Assembly (NCBI RefSeq): GCF_011764425.1
Contig: NZ_BLPF01000001.1
Coordinates: 1,293,001-1,357,000 of the forward strand
Direction: 5' to 3'
Source of the DNA: Phytohabitans houttuyneae
GTDB taxonomy: Bacteria; Actinomycetota; Actinomycetes; Mycobacteriales; Micromonosporaceae
DNA: 64,000 bases
Shown: positions 27,661-35,436 of the stretch, piece by piece
How the letters are laid out: the number at the start of each line of letters is the position of its first letter
Position numbering within the stretch: position 1 is the first letter of the stretch
Made by a program: the position numbers and the translations under genes
Notes under the pieces: model-generated
The model's database searches: none
What the model saw: only the letters and a program-made list of their open reading frames with translations
What the model was told of the DNA's origin: nothing

Positions 27661-28260
27661 TCAGCTTCCGGAAATGTTGCGGAGAGTATCGACCATCGCC
27701 GCGGTCCGGGCGGCCGCCTCGAAGACCGCGTCCGGGCGGTGGCGGTCGCCGTCGAGGTGGCTGAGCGTCTCGATCCCCATGTAGTAGGCGACCGCCGCGG
27801 TGGCCAGCTCGCGCAGCGGCAGCAGCGACTCGATCGGCGTGCCCGCCACGTACCGGCGCAGCACCGCCGCCGCCAGCTCCTCCCACCGCTCCACCTCGAC
27901 GAGCGTCTGCGCGGCGAGCTTCGGCGAGCCCTTGGCCCCGGCGACCATCGCCTGCACCGCCGCGATGTGGCCGGTGTCGGCGTCCTCCGCGTAGAGCTCG
28001 CGCAGGGTCGCCACGAGGTCGGCGAAGCCACCGACGGCCGAGGTCCGCTCCGTGTAGCGGGCGATGCGCTGCTCGCTCGTGTACCGCATGGTCGCGACGA
28101 GCAGGTCCTCCAGGTCGTCGAAGTGGTAGTAGATGACGCCCGGCGCGAAGCCTCCGGTGGTCGCGATCGCCCGTGCGGTGGTGGCGCCGAAGCCCTGCTC
28201 GGCCAGGGTCCGTACGGCGGCGCTGAGCACCCGGTCGCGGGTCTGCGTCTTCGGCGGCAT
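27661..28260 (-). CDS. TetR-family regulator
   Basis: TetR repressor of 199 residues. The DNA-binding domain reads TRDRVLSAAVRTLAEQGFG, then TTARAIATTGGFAPGVIYYHFDDLEDLLVA; the C-terminal helical domain has no recognisable ligand motif. It starts 7 bases after the desaturase stop and is the last gene of the oxidoreductase-desaturase-TetR operon. Its likely operator is the palindrome TCTGAACA/TGTTCAGA at 30521-30538 at the head of that operon, giving feedback control. Confidence 0.85.
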   Translation of the reverse strand: MPPKTQTRDRVLSAAVRTLAEQGFGATTARAIATTGGFAPGVIYYHFDDLEDLLVATMRYTSEQRIARYTERTSAVGGFADLVATLRELYAEDADTGHIAAVQAMVAGAKGSPKLAAQTLVEVERWEELAAAVLRRYVAGTPIESLLPLRELATAAVAYYMGIETLSHLDGDRHRPDAVFEAAARTAAMVDTLRNISGS

Positions 28261-28267
28261 GCCCCGA

Positions 28268-29053
28268 TCAGATCACCCGGCGCGGCACCACGCCGGAGCG
28301 GGTGAGAAACGGGTCGAGCCGCCGCGAGAGCCGCGCCAGGTGGTGGCTGGGCACCTGCGGGTAGAGGTGGTGCTCCAGGTGGTAGGTCAGCTCCAGGAAC
28401 ACGGCCGGGATCACCCGCCCGCGCAGCGTGCGCGTCTGGTCGAGCGGGTCGTCGCCGTAGTGGCGGTGCGGCAGGTGGACGGTGAGCAGCGGGTACACCC
28501 AACTGCCCGCGATCGCCATCAGCACGTACCAGAGGACCGCCGGCGTGGCGGGCCACAGCGCGATGCCGGCGGCGACGGCCGCGAACGGCGCCGCGCCCTC
28601 CACCGCGAGCCACCCGCGGTCCCGCGGCGCCCGGCGCCACGCCCACCACCACAGCCGGGCCAGGAAGACCGGTCCGTAGGCGAGCGCGCCGAACGCGCTG
28701 AGGTTGGCCGGGTACCCCTCCGGGTCGTCCTCGTGCGGGAACAGGCGGTGGTGCTGCAGGTGGGTGGCGCGGTAGGCGTGGCCACTCTCCAGCAGCACCA
28801 GCCCGAGCGCGAACAGCGCCCACTCGCTGCGCCGCGCGCTCAGCCCGATCGCGCGGTGCACCACGTCGTGGGTCACCGTCACGACCGACACGAAGATCCC
28901 AAACATGATCACGGGGGTCACCCACCACCAGCCCATCCAGGCCGCGGTCGCGAAGGCCACCATTCCCAGGTACGGGCGGACGAGCGCGAGCCTCCGCTGC
29001 CGTGGGCTCGTCGTGAGCAGATCCGCGCCGAGCTCGGCGAGTGAGGGCTTCAT
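28268..29053 (-). CDS. membrane fatty-acid desaturase / carotenoid hydroxylase-like
   Basis: Integral membrane di-iron oxygenase of 261 residues. Three histidine boxes are intact: HDVVH (near 67), HLQHH (near 99) and HLEHH followed by LYP (near 229), separated by two pairs of membrane helices. This pattern is shared by acyl-lipid desaturases and some beta-carotene hydroxylases/ketolases. Because the upstream overlapping gene is CrtI-like and the next is a GT1 glycosyltransferase, a carotenoid-modifying role is possible, but an acyl substrate is equally compatible. The start overlaps the oxidoreductase stop (ATGA). Confidence 0.8.
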   Translation of the reverse strand: MKPSLAELGADLLTTSPRQRRLALVRPYLGMVAFATAAWMGWWWVTPVIMFGIFVSVVTVTHDVVHRAIGLSARRSEWALFALGLVLLESGHAYRATHLQHHRLFPHEDDPEGYPANLSAFGALAYGPVFLARLWWWAWRRAPRDRGWLAVEGAAPFAAVAAGIALWPATPAVLWYVLMAIAGSWVYPLLTVHLPHRHYGDDPLDQTRTLRGRVIPAVFLELTYHLEHHLYPQVPSHHLARLSRRLDPFLTRSGVVPRRVI

Positions 29054-30529
29054 GCGACCTTCTCCGCCACGATGCGGCTGCCGAGCACGCACGCGACGGT
29101 GCCCAGCCCCGGCCAGGTCGAGTCGCCGACCAGCCAGAAGCCGGGCACCCCGACGTCGTGCGGCACGGCGTGCTGGTTGGCGTTGCGCGTGGTCTGCCGC
29201 ACCCCGCCGACCGCGCCGCGCGGGCGGAAGGCAAAGCGCTCGTACGCCCGCGGGGTGCCCACCTCGTACACGACGGGCCGCTCCCCCAGCCTCGGGTACG
29301 CGCGGCGGGCCAGCGCCACGAGCCGGTCGCCGAGCCACTTGGCGCGCGCGTCGTGCGCGGCGTCGTCGAGCCCTTCCCACGCCGCCAGCTCGGTGTGCGT
29401 CGAGAGCATCACCGCCCGGTGTCCCGCGGGTGCGCTGTCCAGGTCACCCGGCGCGGAGACGGAGACGAACATGTTGTTGCCCTCGCCCAGCGGCGCGCCG
29501 TAGTCCTCCAGGATCTGGTGGTGGGTGAGCCCCTGGCCGTCCACTTCGGACTCCGGCACGCCGAGGCAGACCACCACCGCCCCGCCGTGCGCGTCGCCGT
29601 CGCGCGCCAGATAGGGCGCCAGGCGCCGCCCGACCGCCGGGTGGAGCGCCGCGGTGGTCGCCGCCGGCAGCGCGCTGACGACCCGCCGCGCCGTGACGGT
29701 GCCCCGCTGGGTGTGCACGCCGAACGCGCCGGCGGACCCGGTCACCCGGGCGACCCGGTGCGCGGTGCGCAGGTGGCCGCCGAGGCCGCGGTAGTGCGCG
29801 ACGAGCCGGCGCCAGAACCCGCGCATCCCCCGTGCGCCCGGGTCAGCCCGGCCCCCGGATCGTGATGCCCAGTGCGGCGTTGATGAGCGGCGCGCGGTCG
29901 ATCGAGCTGTGCACGGTGTCCTCCACCAGCACCGAGAGCAGCGCCACGAGCGGCACGTCGCCGCGCAGCCCGTAGCGGCGCAGCGCACCGCCCATTGTCG
30001 CGTTGAGGTGGCGGGCGGCCGGCAGCCCGCGCAGCCCGACGGCGCGCAGGTCGTGCCACGCGTCCGCGGGCGTACGCACCGGGAGGCGCACCCCCGCCCG
30101 GCTGGCCCGCCAGAACGTGGCCGCCAGCCCGTCCAGCAACGCCCAGAACCGCAGGTGGCGGTCGCTGTCGCCGAGCACGCGCAGGCGCTCCGCGCGCCAC
30201 GCCGCGGGGTCGCGGTGCAGGGTGACGGCGCGGTCCGGCAGCCACACCCGGTAACCCGGCAGGGCCTCGCCGGGGACGGCCGCCATGCCGGTCGCGTCGA
30301 GCAGCTCGGCGCCCACCCCGCCCGGCTCGAAGTCGACGAGCGTGGTGGCGCCCACGTCGAAGGAGAAGCCACGCCGCCGGTAGTAGCCCGCGCACCCGCC
30401 GGCGTGCCCGTGCGCCTCGAACACCACTGTGGACCGCCCCGCCGCCTGCAGCCGCATCGCGGTCGCCATGCCCGCGAGCCCGCCGCCGAGCACGGCCACG
30501 TCATAGTCCTGAACATCTGTTCTGAACAC
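29050..30529 (-). pseudogene. CrtI-like FAD oxidoreductase, two frameshifts
   Basis: Phytoene desaturase/carotenoid isomerase-like flavoprotein. The N-terminus has the dinucleotide-binding motif VAVLGGGLAGMATAMRL and FEAHGHAGGCAGYY; the C-terminus has GVPGFWLVGDSTWPGLGTVACVLGSRIVAEKVA. The frame breaks twice within 30 bases, at the C-runs 29852-29856 and 29827-29831. Adding one G to each restores the family-typical ITIRGAGLTRAHGG followed by MRGFWRRLVAHYRGLGG and a protein of about 493 residues. GTG at 30529 lies inside the operator palindrome, so a very short or absent leader is likely. Heads the operon with the desaturase and TetR. Confidence 0.8.
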
Positions 30530-30538
30530 ATGTTCAGA
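30521..30538. promoter_or_regulatory. TetR-type operator palindrome over the operon start
   Basis: TCTGAACA (30521-30528) and TGTTCAGA (30531-30538) form a perfect 8-2-8 palindrome, with an extra GAACA half-site at 30511. It overlaps the first codon of the CrtI-like gene. The TetR gene closes the same operon. Confidence 0.6.
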
Positions 30539-30579
30539 CTAGGGCGTGACGGACCGCCGGTAAAGAGCGCCGTCGCTTC

Positions 30580-31671
30580 TTAGGCGGCCACCTCGGGTAC
30601 CAGCTCTGCGGGGTGCGGCAGCGCGGCCATCTCGTCGCGGACCTCGCCCGCCGCGGCCGCGAGCTTGTCATCCGTGACGAGGCGGCGCAGCGCGGCCGCG
30701 TCGATCTGGCGGACCTGCACCGCCAGCCCGGCGCCGCGGGCGGCGACAAGCTCGGCGTTGCGGCGGCGGTCTCCCGGGCCGGGCACGACGATCTGCGGCA
30801 CCCCGGCGGCCAGGGCGGCGAGCAGCGTGCCGGCACCGCCGTGGTGCACGACGCCGGCGCACGTGGACAGCGCCTCGGCGAGCGGCGTCCAGCCGACCGC
30901 CCGCACGTTTTCCGGCAGGTCGCGCGTGCCGTCCGGGCGTACCAGCACGACCTCGGCGTCCACACCGGACGCCGCCGCCACCGCGGCGCCGATCAGGTCG
31001 CCGCCGCCCGGGCCGGGCACCGTGCTGTGGGTGACGAGGATGCGCGGGCGGCCGCCCGCCGGTGGCTCGCGGAGCAGGTCGGGCAGGTCACCCTCGCCGC
31101 CGTACGAGACGAAGCGCATCGGGCGCACCGCGCGCTCGCCGACCAGGCTGGGCGGGGCCACGCTCAGCACGAGGCGGTCGGCCGGCAGCCCGCCCGGGTG
31201 CTTGTGCCGCATCGCGGCGGTCGTGACGCGCACCAGCTCGGCCTCGTCGAAGAGCGTGTTGCCGTGCAGCACGGCCGGCACGCCCACCTCGGCCGCCGCG
31301 TGCGCGCCGGCGCCGGCCAGCGGCTCGTACACGACGAGGTCGGGCGACCACTCGCGGGCGATCCGCAGCGTGCCGGGCAGCAGCTGGTCGTTGACCGCGC
31401 CGAAGAGCAGCGCCACGCCCCGGGTGCCCGCCTTGCCGGCCAGCTCGGCGCGGCCGATGAGCGGGTGGCGCAGCAGCACGCGGCGGGCGATGCGGCTGAA
31501 GTCGAAGCCGGGTACCACATCGTCGACCTCGAGTCCCGCGGGCCGCGCGGCGGCCGCGTCGCCGCCGGCCGCCACCCGCACGTCGTGCCCTGCCTCGCGC
31601 AGCGCGGCGGCGAGCGGCACCATCGGGAAGAGGTGCCCGATCAGCGGCGCCGATACGAAGAGAATGCGCAT
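30580..31671 (-). CDS. GT1-family glycosyltransferase
   Basis: UDP-glycosyltransferase of the MGT/CrtX-like group, GT-B fold, 363 residues. N-terminal acceptor domain begins MRILFVSAPLIGHLFPMVPLAAALREAGHDV, where the His after Gly-Ile/Leu acts as base in the family. The donor-binding signature VVHHGGAGTLLAALAAGVPQIVVPGPGDR is near residue 285. It would glycosylate a lipophilic small molecule. It follows the GlnH-like gene by 19 bases and precedes the CrtI-like gene by 50 bases, all on the minus strand. A role in carotenoid or macrolide-type glycosylation is possible. Confidence 0.85.
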   Translation of the reverse strand: MRILFVSAPLIGHLFPMVPLAAALREAGHDVRVAAGGDAAAARPAGLEVDDVVPGFDFSRIARRVLLRHPLIGRAELAGKAGTRGVALLFGAVNDQLLPGTLRIAREWSPDLVVYEPLAGAGAHAAAEVGVPAVLHGNTLFDEAELVRVTTAAMRHKHPGGLPADRLVLSVAPPSLVGERAVRPMRFVSYGGEGDLPDLLREPPAGGRPRILVTHSTVPGPGGGDLIGAAVAAASGVDAEVVLVRPDGTRDLPENVRAVGWTPLAEALSTCAGVVHHGGAGTLLAALAAGVPQIVVPGPGDRRRNAELVAARGAGLAVQVRQIDAAALRRLVTDDKLAAAAGEVRDEMAALPHPAELVPEVAA

Positions 31672-31690
31672 CAGGCGACCATAGCCCTGG

Positions 31691-32680
31691 TCAGGCGCGG
31701 TACCTGGCCTCGGGCGGGCCGGCGACCGGGCCCATCGTGCCGGCCAGCCAGCGGTTGTAAATTTCCATCCAGCCGCCGCCGGCGCGGAGGCGGTCGAAGA
31801 CACCGTTGACGAAGCGGACGAGGTCGGTGGCGCCGCGGGCGAACGCCAGGCCGTGCGGCTCGTCGGAGAAGCGCGGCCCCACGATCTTCGTGGTGGGGTC
31901 TTGGGCCGCCAGGCCGGCCAGCACGTTGTCGGTGGTGGAGATGGCGTCGACCTGGCCCTGCTGGAGCAGCACGAGGCAGTCGGTCCAGTCGACGGCAGAG
32001 ACCGCGACAGGATTCGACGGCGCATCGATGATCGCCTGGATCGACGTGGTGTTGGCCGCCGCGCAGACCCGCTTGCCGCCGAGGTCGCCGATCCCCTTGA
32101 CCGGTGAGGTCTCCGGCACCAGCACCCGCTGCCCCGAGTCGAGGTAGTTGGTGGAGAACTCGACGAGCTCGCGCCGCCCGCACGTGATGGTCATCGAGTT
32201 GGCCACGAGGTCGACCTGCCCGTTGACGGCGGTGAGCCGCTGGGCCTGGGTGACCACCACGTACTGCACGCGCTCCGGGTCGCCGAAGATGGCCTTCGCC
32301 ACCTCGCGCACCAGGTCGATGTCGAAGCCCTCCAGCCGCCCGGTGACAGGGTTGCGGAAGCCGAACAGGTAGTTGTTTTGGTCGATGCCGGCGATCAGCC
32401 GTCCGCGCTGGCGAATTTTGTCCATTGTGGAGCCCGGCGGCATCCGCCCCGGCTCGGGCAGCGCGGCGGGCGGGCGGAGGCTGGCACGCGGGTCACACAC
32501 GGGCTCGACGGGCACCGCGCTCGGCGCCGCAGCCGGATCGTCGACACCCTGCGGCAGCGGCGCCTCGGCCCGCACCACGCCGTCGGCAGGATCGGGCAGG
32601 CCGGGCGAGCAGCCACCGAGCAGCAGCACGGCCATCGCCGCGACCGCGGCCCGCCCCCGCACCCGAAAGCCGCCCCGCAT
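31691..32680 (-). CDS. GlnH-like amino-acid-binding lipoprotein
   Basis: Glutamate/aspartate-type solute-binding protein of 329 residues; lipobox LLLGGC at about residue 24. After a Pro-rich linker comes CDPRASLRP, then MPPGSTMDKIRQRGRLIAGIDQNNYLFGFRNPVTG. Pairs of cysteines are conserved in the paralogue at 42.5 kb. The C-terminal PPEARYRA resembles the PTPRYxD ending of mycobacterial GlnH (Rv0411c), the sensor lipoprotein of the PknG-GlnX-GlnH system. No permease, ATPase, GlnX or PknG gene is adjacent, so it may be a sensor or a subunit for a distant transporter. Confidence 0.85.
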   Translation of the reverse strand: MRGGFRVRGRAAVAAMAVLLLGGCSPGLPDPADGVVRAEAPLPQGVDDPAAAPSAVPVEPVCDPRASLRPPAALPEPGRMPPGSTMDKIRQRGRLIAGIDQNNYLFGFRNPVTGRLEGFDIDLVREVAKAIFGDPERVQYVVVTQAQRLTAVNGQVDLVANSMTITCGRRELVEFSTNYLDSGQRVLVPETSPVKGIGDLGGKRVCAAANTTSIQAIIDAPSNPVAVSAVDWTDCLVLLQQGQVDAISTTDNVLAGLAAQDPTTKIVGPRFSDEPHGLAFARGATDLVRFVNGVFDRLRAGGGWMEIYNRWLAGTMGPVAGPPEARYRA

Positions 32681-32738
32681 AAGTCCACACCCTAAAGTGC
32701 GCGGGCAAGTGGGCCCGGCCTGTGAAACGATCGCCTTC

Positions 32739-33370
32739 ATGCCGATCGACCAGCAGCTGCTAGTGGCCTTCACGGTCACCACACTCGTGGCGATGGTGAC
32801 CCCCGGCCCCGACATGCTCTTCGTGCTGGGCTGCGGGATGCGCGGCGGCCCCCGCGCCGGCCTGCTAGCCACGGCCGGGGTCGCCACAAGCGAGGCGGTG
32901 CACATCGTGGTGGCGGCGATCGGCCTGGCCGCACTCTTCGCCGCGGTTCCGGTCGCCTTCACGGTGGTACGCGTCCTCGGCGCCGCCTACCTCGTCTACC
33001 TGGGCGTGCAGATCATCCGCCGCCGCGGCGGCGGCCCCGGCGACATGCCCGTGCTCGGCGGCGGGATGTCCGGCCGCAGGGCCTACCTCAACGGCCTGGT
33101 GACCAACCTGCTCAACCCGAAGATGGTGACCTTCACGATCGCGTTCCTGCCCCAGTTCATCGACCCGGCGCTGGGGCAGGTGTGGCTCCAGTTCGCGATC
33201 CTGGGCGCCATCCTGGTCACGCTGGAGTTCATAGTGGACGGCACGGTCGGCGTGCTGGCCGGGCGCATCGGCGGCTGGCTACGCCGCCGCCACGCCGCCC
33301 GCCGCCGCGTCGACGTAGCGACGGGGGCATTTTCATCGGTCTCGGTGTTCGACTGGCCGTCGACCGCTGA
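32739..33370 (+). CDS. LysE-family exporter (frameshift near its end)
   Basis: Amino-acid/metabolite exporter of the LysE/RhtB family with six membrane segments. Hallmarks: MVTPGPDMLFVLGCGMRGGPRAGLLATAGV and the NGLVTNLLNPKMVTFTIAFLPQFI loop. The frame as given runs on to 33935 with a low-complexity tail repeating ARPIQ. One extra G in the run 33323-33327 gives VATGGIFIGLGVRLAVDR and a stop at 33368-33370. That is a 210-residue protein with the standard family C-terminus. I therefore end the gene at 33370 and treat the long tail as read-through into non-coding repeats. Divergent from the GlnH-like gene. Confidence 0.85.
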
Positions 33371-33470
33371 CGGCGCCCGGCGTCACTCGCCTGGCCTCGC
33401 CCGGCCCGCTCTCCCGGCCCAGCCCCGCCAGCCCGCTCGCCGCCAGGCCCGCGGGCCCCACCCGGTTCAG

Positions 33471-33567
33471 CCCCGCCCGATCCAGGCCCGCCCGATCCAG
33501 GCCCGCCCGATCCAGGCCCGCCCGATCCAGGCCCGCCCGATCCAGGCCCGCCCGATCCAGGCCCGCC
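33471..33567 (+). repeat. 15-bp tandem repeat array
   Basis: Unit TCCAGGCCCGCCCGA, five exact copies from 33481 to 33555 with partial copies on both sides. The spacing is exact, without spacers. It lies in non-coding, C-rich DNA after the corrected LysE stop. Confidence 0.9.
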
Positions 33568-33974
33568 AGCCAGGTCGCCCGCCCCGGGCCAGCCTTGGTC
33601 GCCCCGCCCGGGCCAGCCTTGGTTGCCCCACCCAGCCCAGCCTTGGTTGCCCCATTAGGCCCGCTCCTTCCGGCCCGCCGGCCACGCCCCACCTGGTCCG
33701 CCGCCCTCGCCCGGCCCAGCCTGGTCGCCCGCCAGCCCGGTCGCCCCGCGAGGCCCGCCCGGTTTCAGCGTGGTCGCCCACCAGGCCCGGCCGACTCGCT
33801 TTCGTCCGGCCCAGCCCGGTCGCCCCGCCCGACCCGGCCCAGCCCGACCCGGCCAGCCTGACCCAGCCCGGTTGCCCCACCAGGCGCGCCCGACCCCACC
33901 TGGCCCGTTGCGGTGATCATGGTTGGCGACGGTGACCATGGTTTGCGCAGCAGAATTCGGGCGATTTGTCACTG

Positions 33975-34267
33975 CTCGACTTTCGGAGTTTCGTCGTCTG
34001 ATGAGAGCTGCCGCTGTACCCGCGGTGCCGCCTCACCCTCCGCGGTCGCCTGCTCAACCCAGGAGCCCGCTCCGGCAGATCTTGGCAAGTTAGCGTCGAA
34101 ATAACGCGCAAACTCACCAAGATTCGAAGCTCACACCGCCGGCACCTGATCGACAGTCACAGACCGCGACGGCGGCGCCGGACTGCGGGCGGACTCGCGC
34201 GCAGACGCCGTGCTGGGAGGACACCGAAGCTGTCGCACGGGAAGGAACCCCGACTCCGAAAGTCGAG
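33975..34267 (+). repeat. mosaic MITE-like element, copy 3 (A-B-C, perfect 14-bp terminal inverted repeats)
   Basis: Bounded by CTCGACTTTCGGAG (33975-33988) and its exact inverse CTCCGAAAGTCGAG (34254-34267). Inside, in order: a short module A (about 34005-34050, GCCTCACCCTCCGCGGTCGC), module B (about 34075-34200, GATCTTGGCAAGTTAGCGTC and CTGATCGACAGTCACAGACC) and module C (about 34205-34265, CGAAGCTGTCGCACGGG). Best-defined copy in the window. No coding potential. Confidence 0.8.
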
Positions 34268-34414
34268 TCACAGCAAACAACCATGATCACACCGAAGGGC
34301 ACGAGCGAGGCGCACTCGACGGTGTGGCGTGGCCCGTGGTCCGCGGGCCAAGGGTGGACAGCCGGCCGCCTTCGAACCTCTGGCCCCGCCCGGCGGCGTC
34401 CCAGTGATCTTCGG

Positions 34415-35353
34415 TTAGAGAGGAGCGCAGGGCTGGCCGTTCAGGCGGATCGCCGTCGGTGGCGCCGCCGGGCCGGACGTGATGATTTGGAACGTGCGGG
34501 TGCCGCGGCCCAGGCCGCCGGCCCAGCCTTCGTACCACAGCACGACCTCGTTGCCGACCTGGTGCCAGGCCAGGTCGAAGCTCAGCGTGAACGTCTGGCC
34601 CGGCGCCAGCGTGAACCTGATCGTGTAGACGTCGAGGCCCACGCCGGTGTTGCTGAGCGTGATGGTCGTGGCCGTGGAGCGAGCCGCGCAGGTGGTCAGG
34701 GGGTGCGGGGGTGTACGGAAGGTGACCGGCGGGGAGGGTGCCGACACGTTGCCGCTGTGGTCCTGCGCCACGATGTGGTACCGGTAGTCGAAGTCGGGCA
34801 GCAGCCGCTCGCGGGTCCACTGTGTCTCGGTGATCGTCCCACCGGCGCTCTCGACCCGGCCGTCCTGGCGCGTGCGGTAGACGTTGTACGCAGCGATGCC
34901 GAAGTTGTCCGTGGACGGTGACCAGGCGAGCGTGGCCCGGTTGGCCTCGACCGACGTCGCCCTGAACGCGCCGGGCGTGGTCGGCGGCGCGGTCTCGGCC
35001 GGCGCGCGCGGCGTGCGGAAGGTCAGGGCGGGCGAGCGGACCCCGTTGCTGGTCTGGTCGCCGGTCTCCACGAAGTACGTGTACTGCGTGTCGGGCGTGA
35101 GCAGCGCGAGCATGATGGACGTGCCGTAGCTGGCGTTGACGAAGGTCTCCTGCCCGCCGCTGACCCGGTAGATCCGGTAGTACGTCACGAGCGGGGTGGT
35201 GTTGGGCGGCTGCCAGGTGAGCGTCACCCGCGTCGGCCAGACGTCGACCACCGTGGGGGGACCGGGGAAAGTGACCGGCGACGCGGCGAGAGCCGGGGCC
35301 GGCACCGCGAGTGCGAGCGCGAGCGCGAGGAGCACGCTGAGACGGCGAGCCAT
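34415..35353 (-). CDS. secreted fibronectin-III protein with C-terminal CBM2-like domain
   Basis: Extracellular protein of 312 residues. A signal peptide (RRLSVLLALALALAVPAPALA) precedes two fibronectin type III domains: the first with VTLTWQPPNTTPLVTYYRIYRV, the second with ATLAWSPSTDNFGIAAYNVYR. A C-terminal beta domain (about 220-312, ITLSNTGVGLDVYTIRFTLAPG) has two cysteines and Trp/Tyr residues, like cellulose-binding family 2 modules. No catalytic domain is present, so it probably binds polysaccharide or other enzymes. ATG at 35353 is chosen; ATGs at 35362 and 35365 are alternatives. A terminator hairpin of the upstream ThuA gene lies 32 bases before it. Confidence 0.75.
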   Translation of the reverse strand: MARRLSVLLALALALAVPAPALAASPVTFPGPPTVVDVWPTRVTLTWQPPNTTPLVTYYRIYRVSGGQETFVNASYGTSIMLALLTPDTQYTYFVETGDQTSNGVRSPALTFRTPRAPAETAPPTTPGAFRATSVEANRATLAWSPSTDNFGIAAYNVYRTRQDGRVESAGGTITETQWTRERLLPDFDYRYHIVAQDHSGNVSAPSPPVTFRTPPHPLTTCAARSTATTITLSNTGVGLDVYTIRFTLAPGQTFTLSFDLAWHQVGNEVVLWYEGWAGGLGRGTRTFQIITSGPAAPPTAIRLNGQPCAPL

Positions 35354-35384
35354 GTCCACCATCATAGATGAGCATCAATGGGGC

Positions 35385-35418
35385 GGGACGGCCGCCGCGA
35401 CACTGCGGCGGCCGTCCC
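35385..35418 (-). terminator. terminator hairpin after second ThuA gene
   Basis: GGGACGGCCGCCGC (35385-35398) and GCGGCGGCCGTCCC (35405-35418) form a perfect 14-bp stem with loop GACACT, 18 bases past the minus-strand ThuA/DUF1080 stop. Confidence 0.75.
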
Positions 35419-35436
35419 GGGGTGGGGTGAGAAAGG

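Larger units (their letters stand above)
33371..34414. other. convergent non-coding gap: C-rich repeats plus mosaic element
   Basis: About 1.04 kb between the convergent LysE and fibronectin-domain genes. 33375-33900 is strongly C-rich on the plus strand and made of short degenerate repeats (the 15-bp array 33471-33567, and CAGCCTTGGT-containing copies at about 33590-33655). 33975-34267 is a complete mosaic element. I see no gene. Confidence 0.7.

Noticed and set aside
31671-31691. GlnH-like and glycosyltransferase genes as one functional unit
   Set aside because: They are close and on the same strand, but the second GlnH paralogue has no glycosyltransferase neighbour, so a functional link is not supported.
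33471-33567. Regular 15-bp repeats considered as a CRISPR array
   Set aside because: Units are directly adjacent with no spacers, and no cas gene is present.
32739-33935. LysE fused to a novel ARPIQ-repeat domain
   Set aside because: A one-base correction gives the standard LysE ending, and the tail lies in non-coding tandem repeats.
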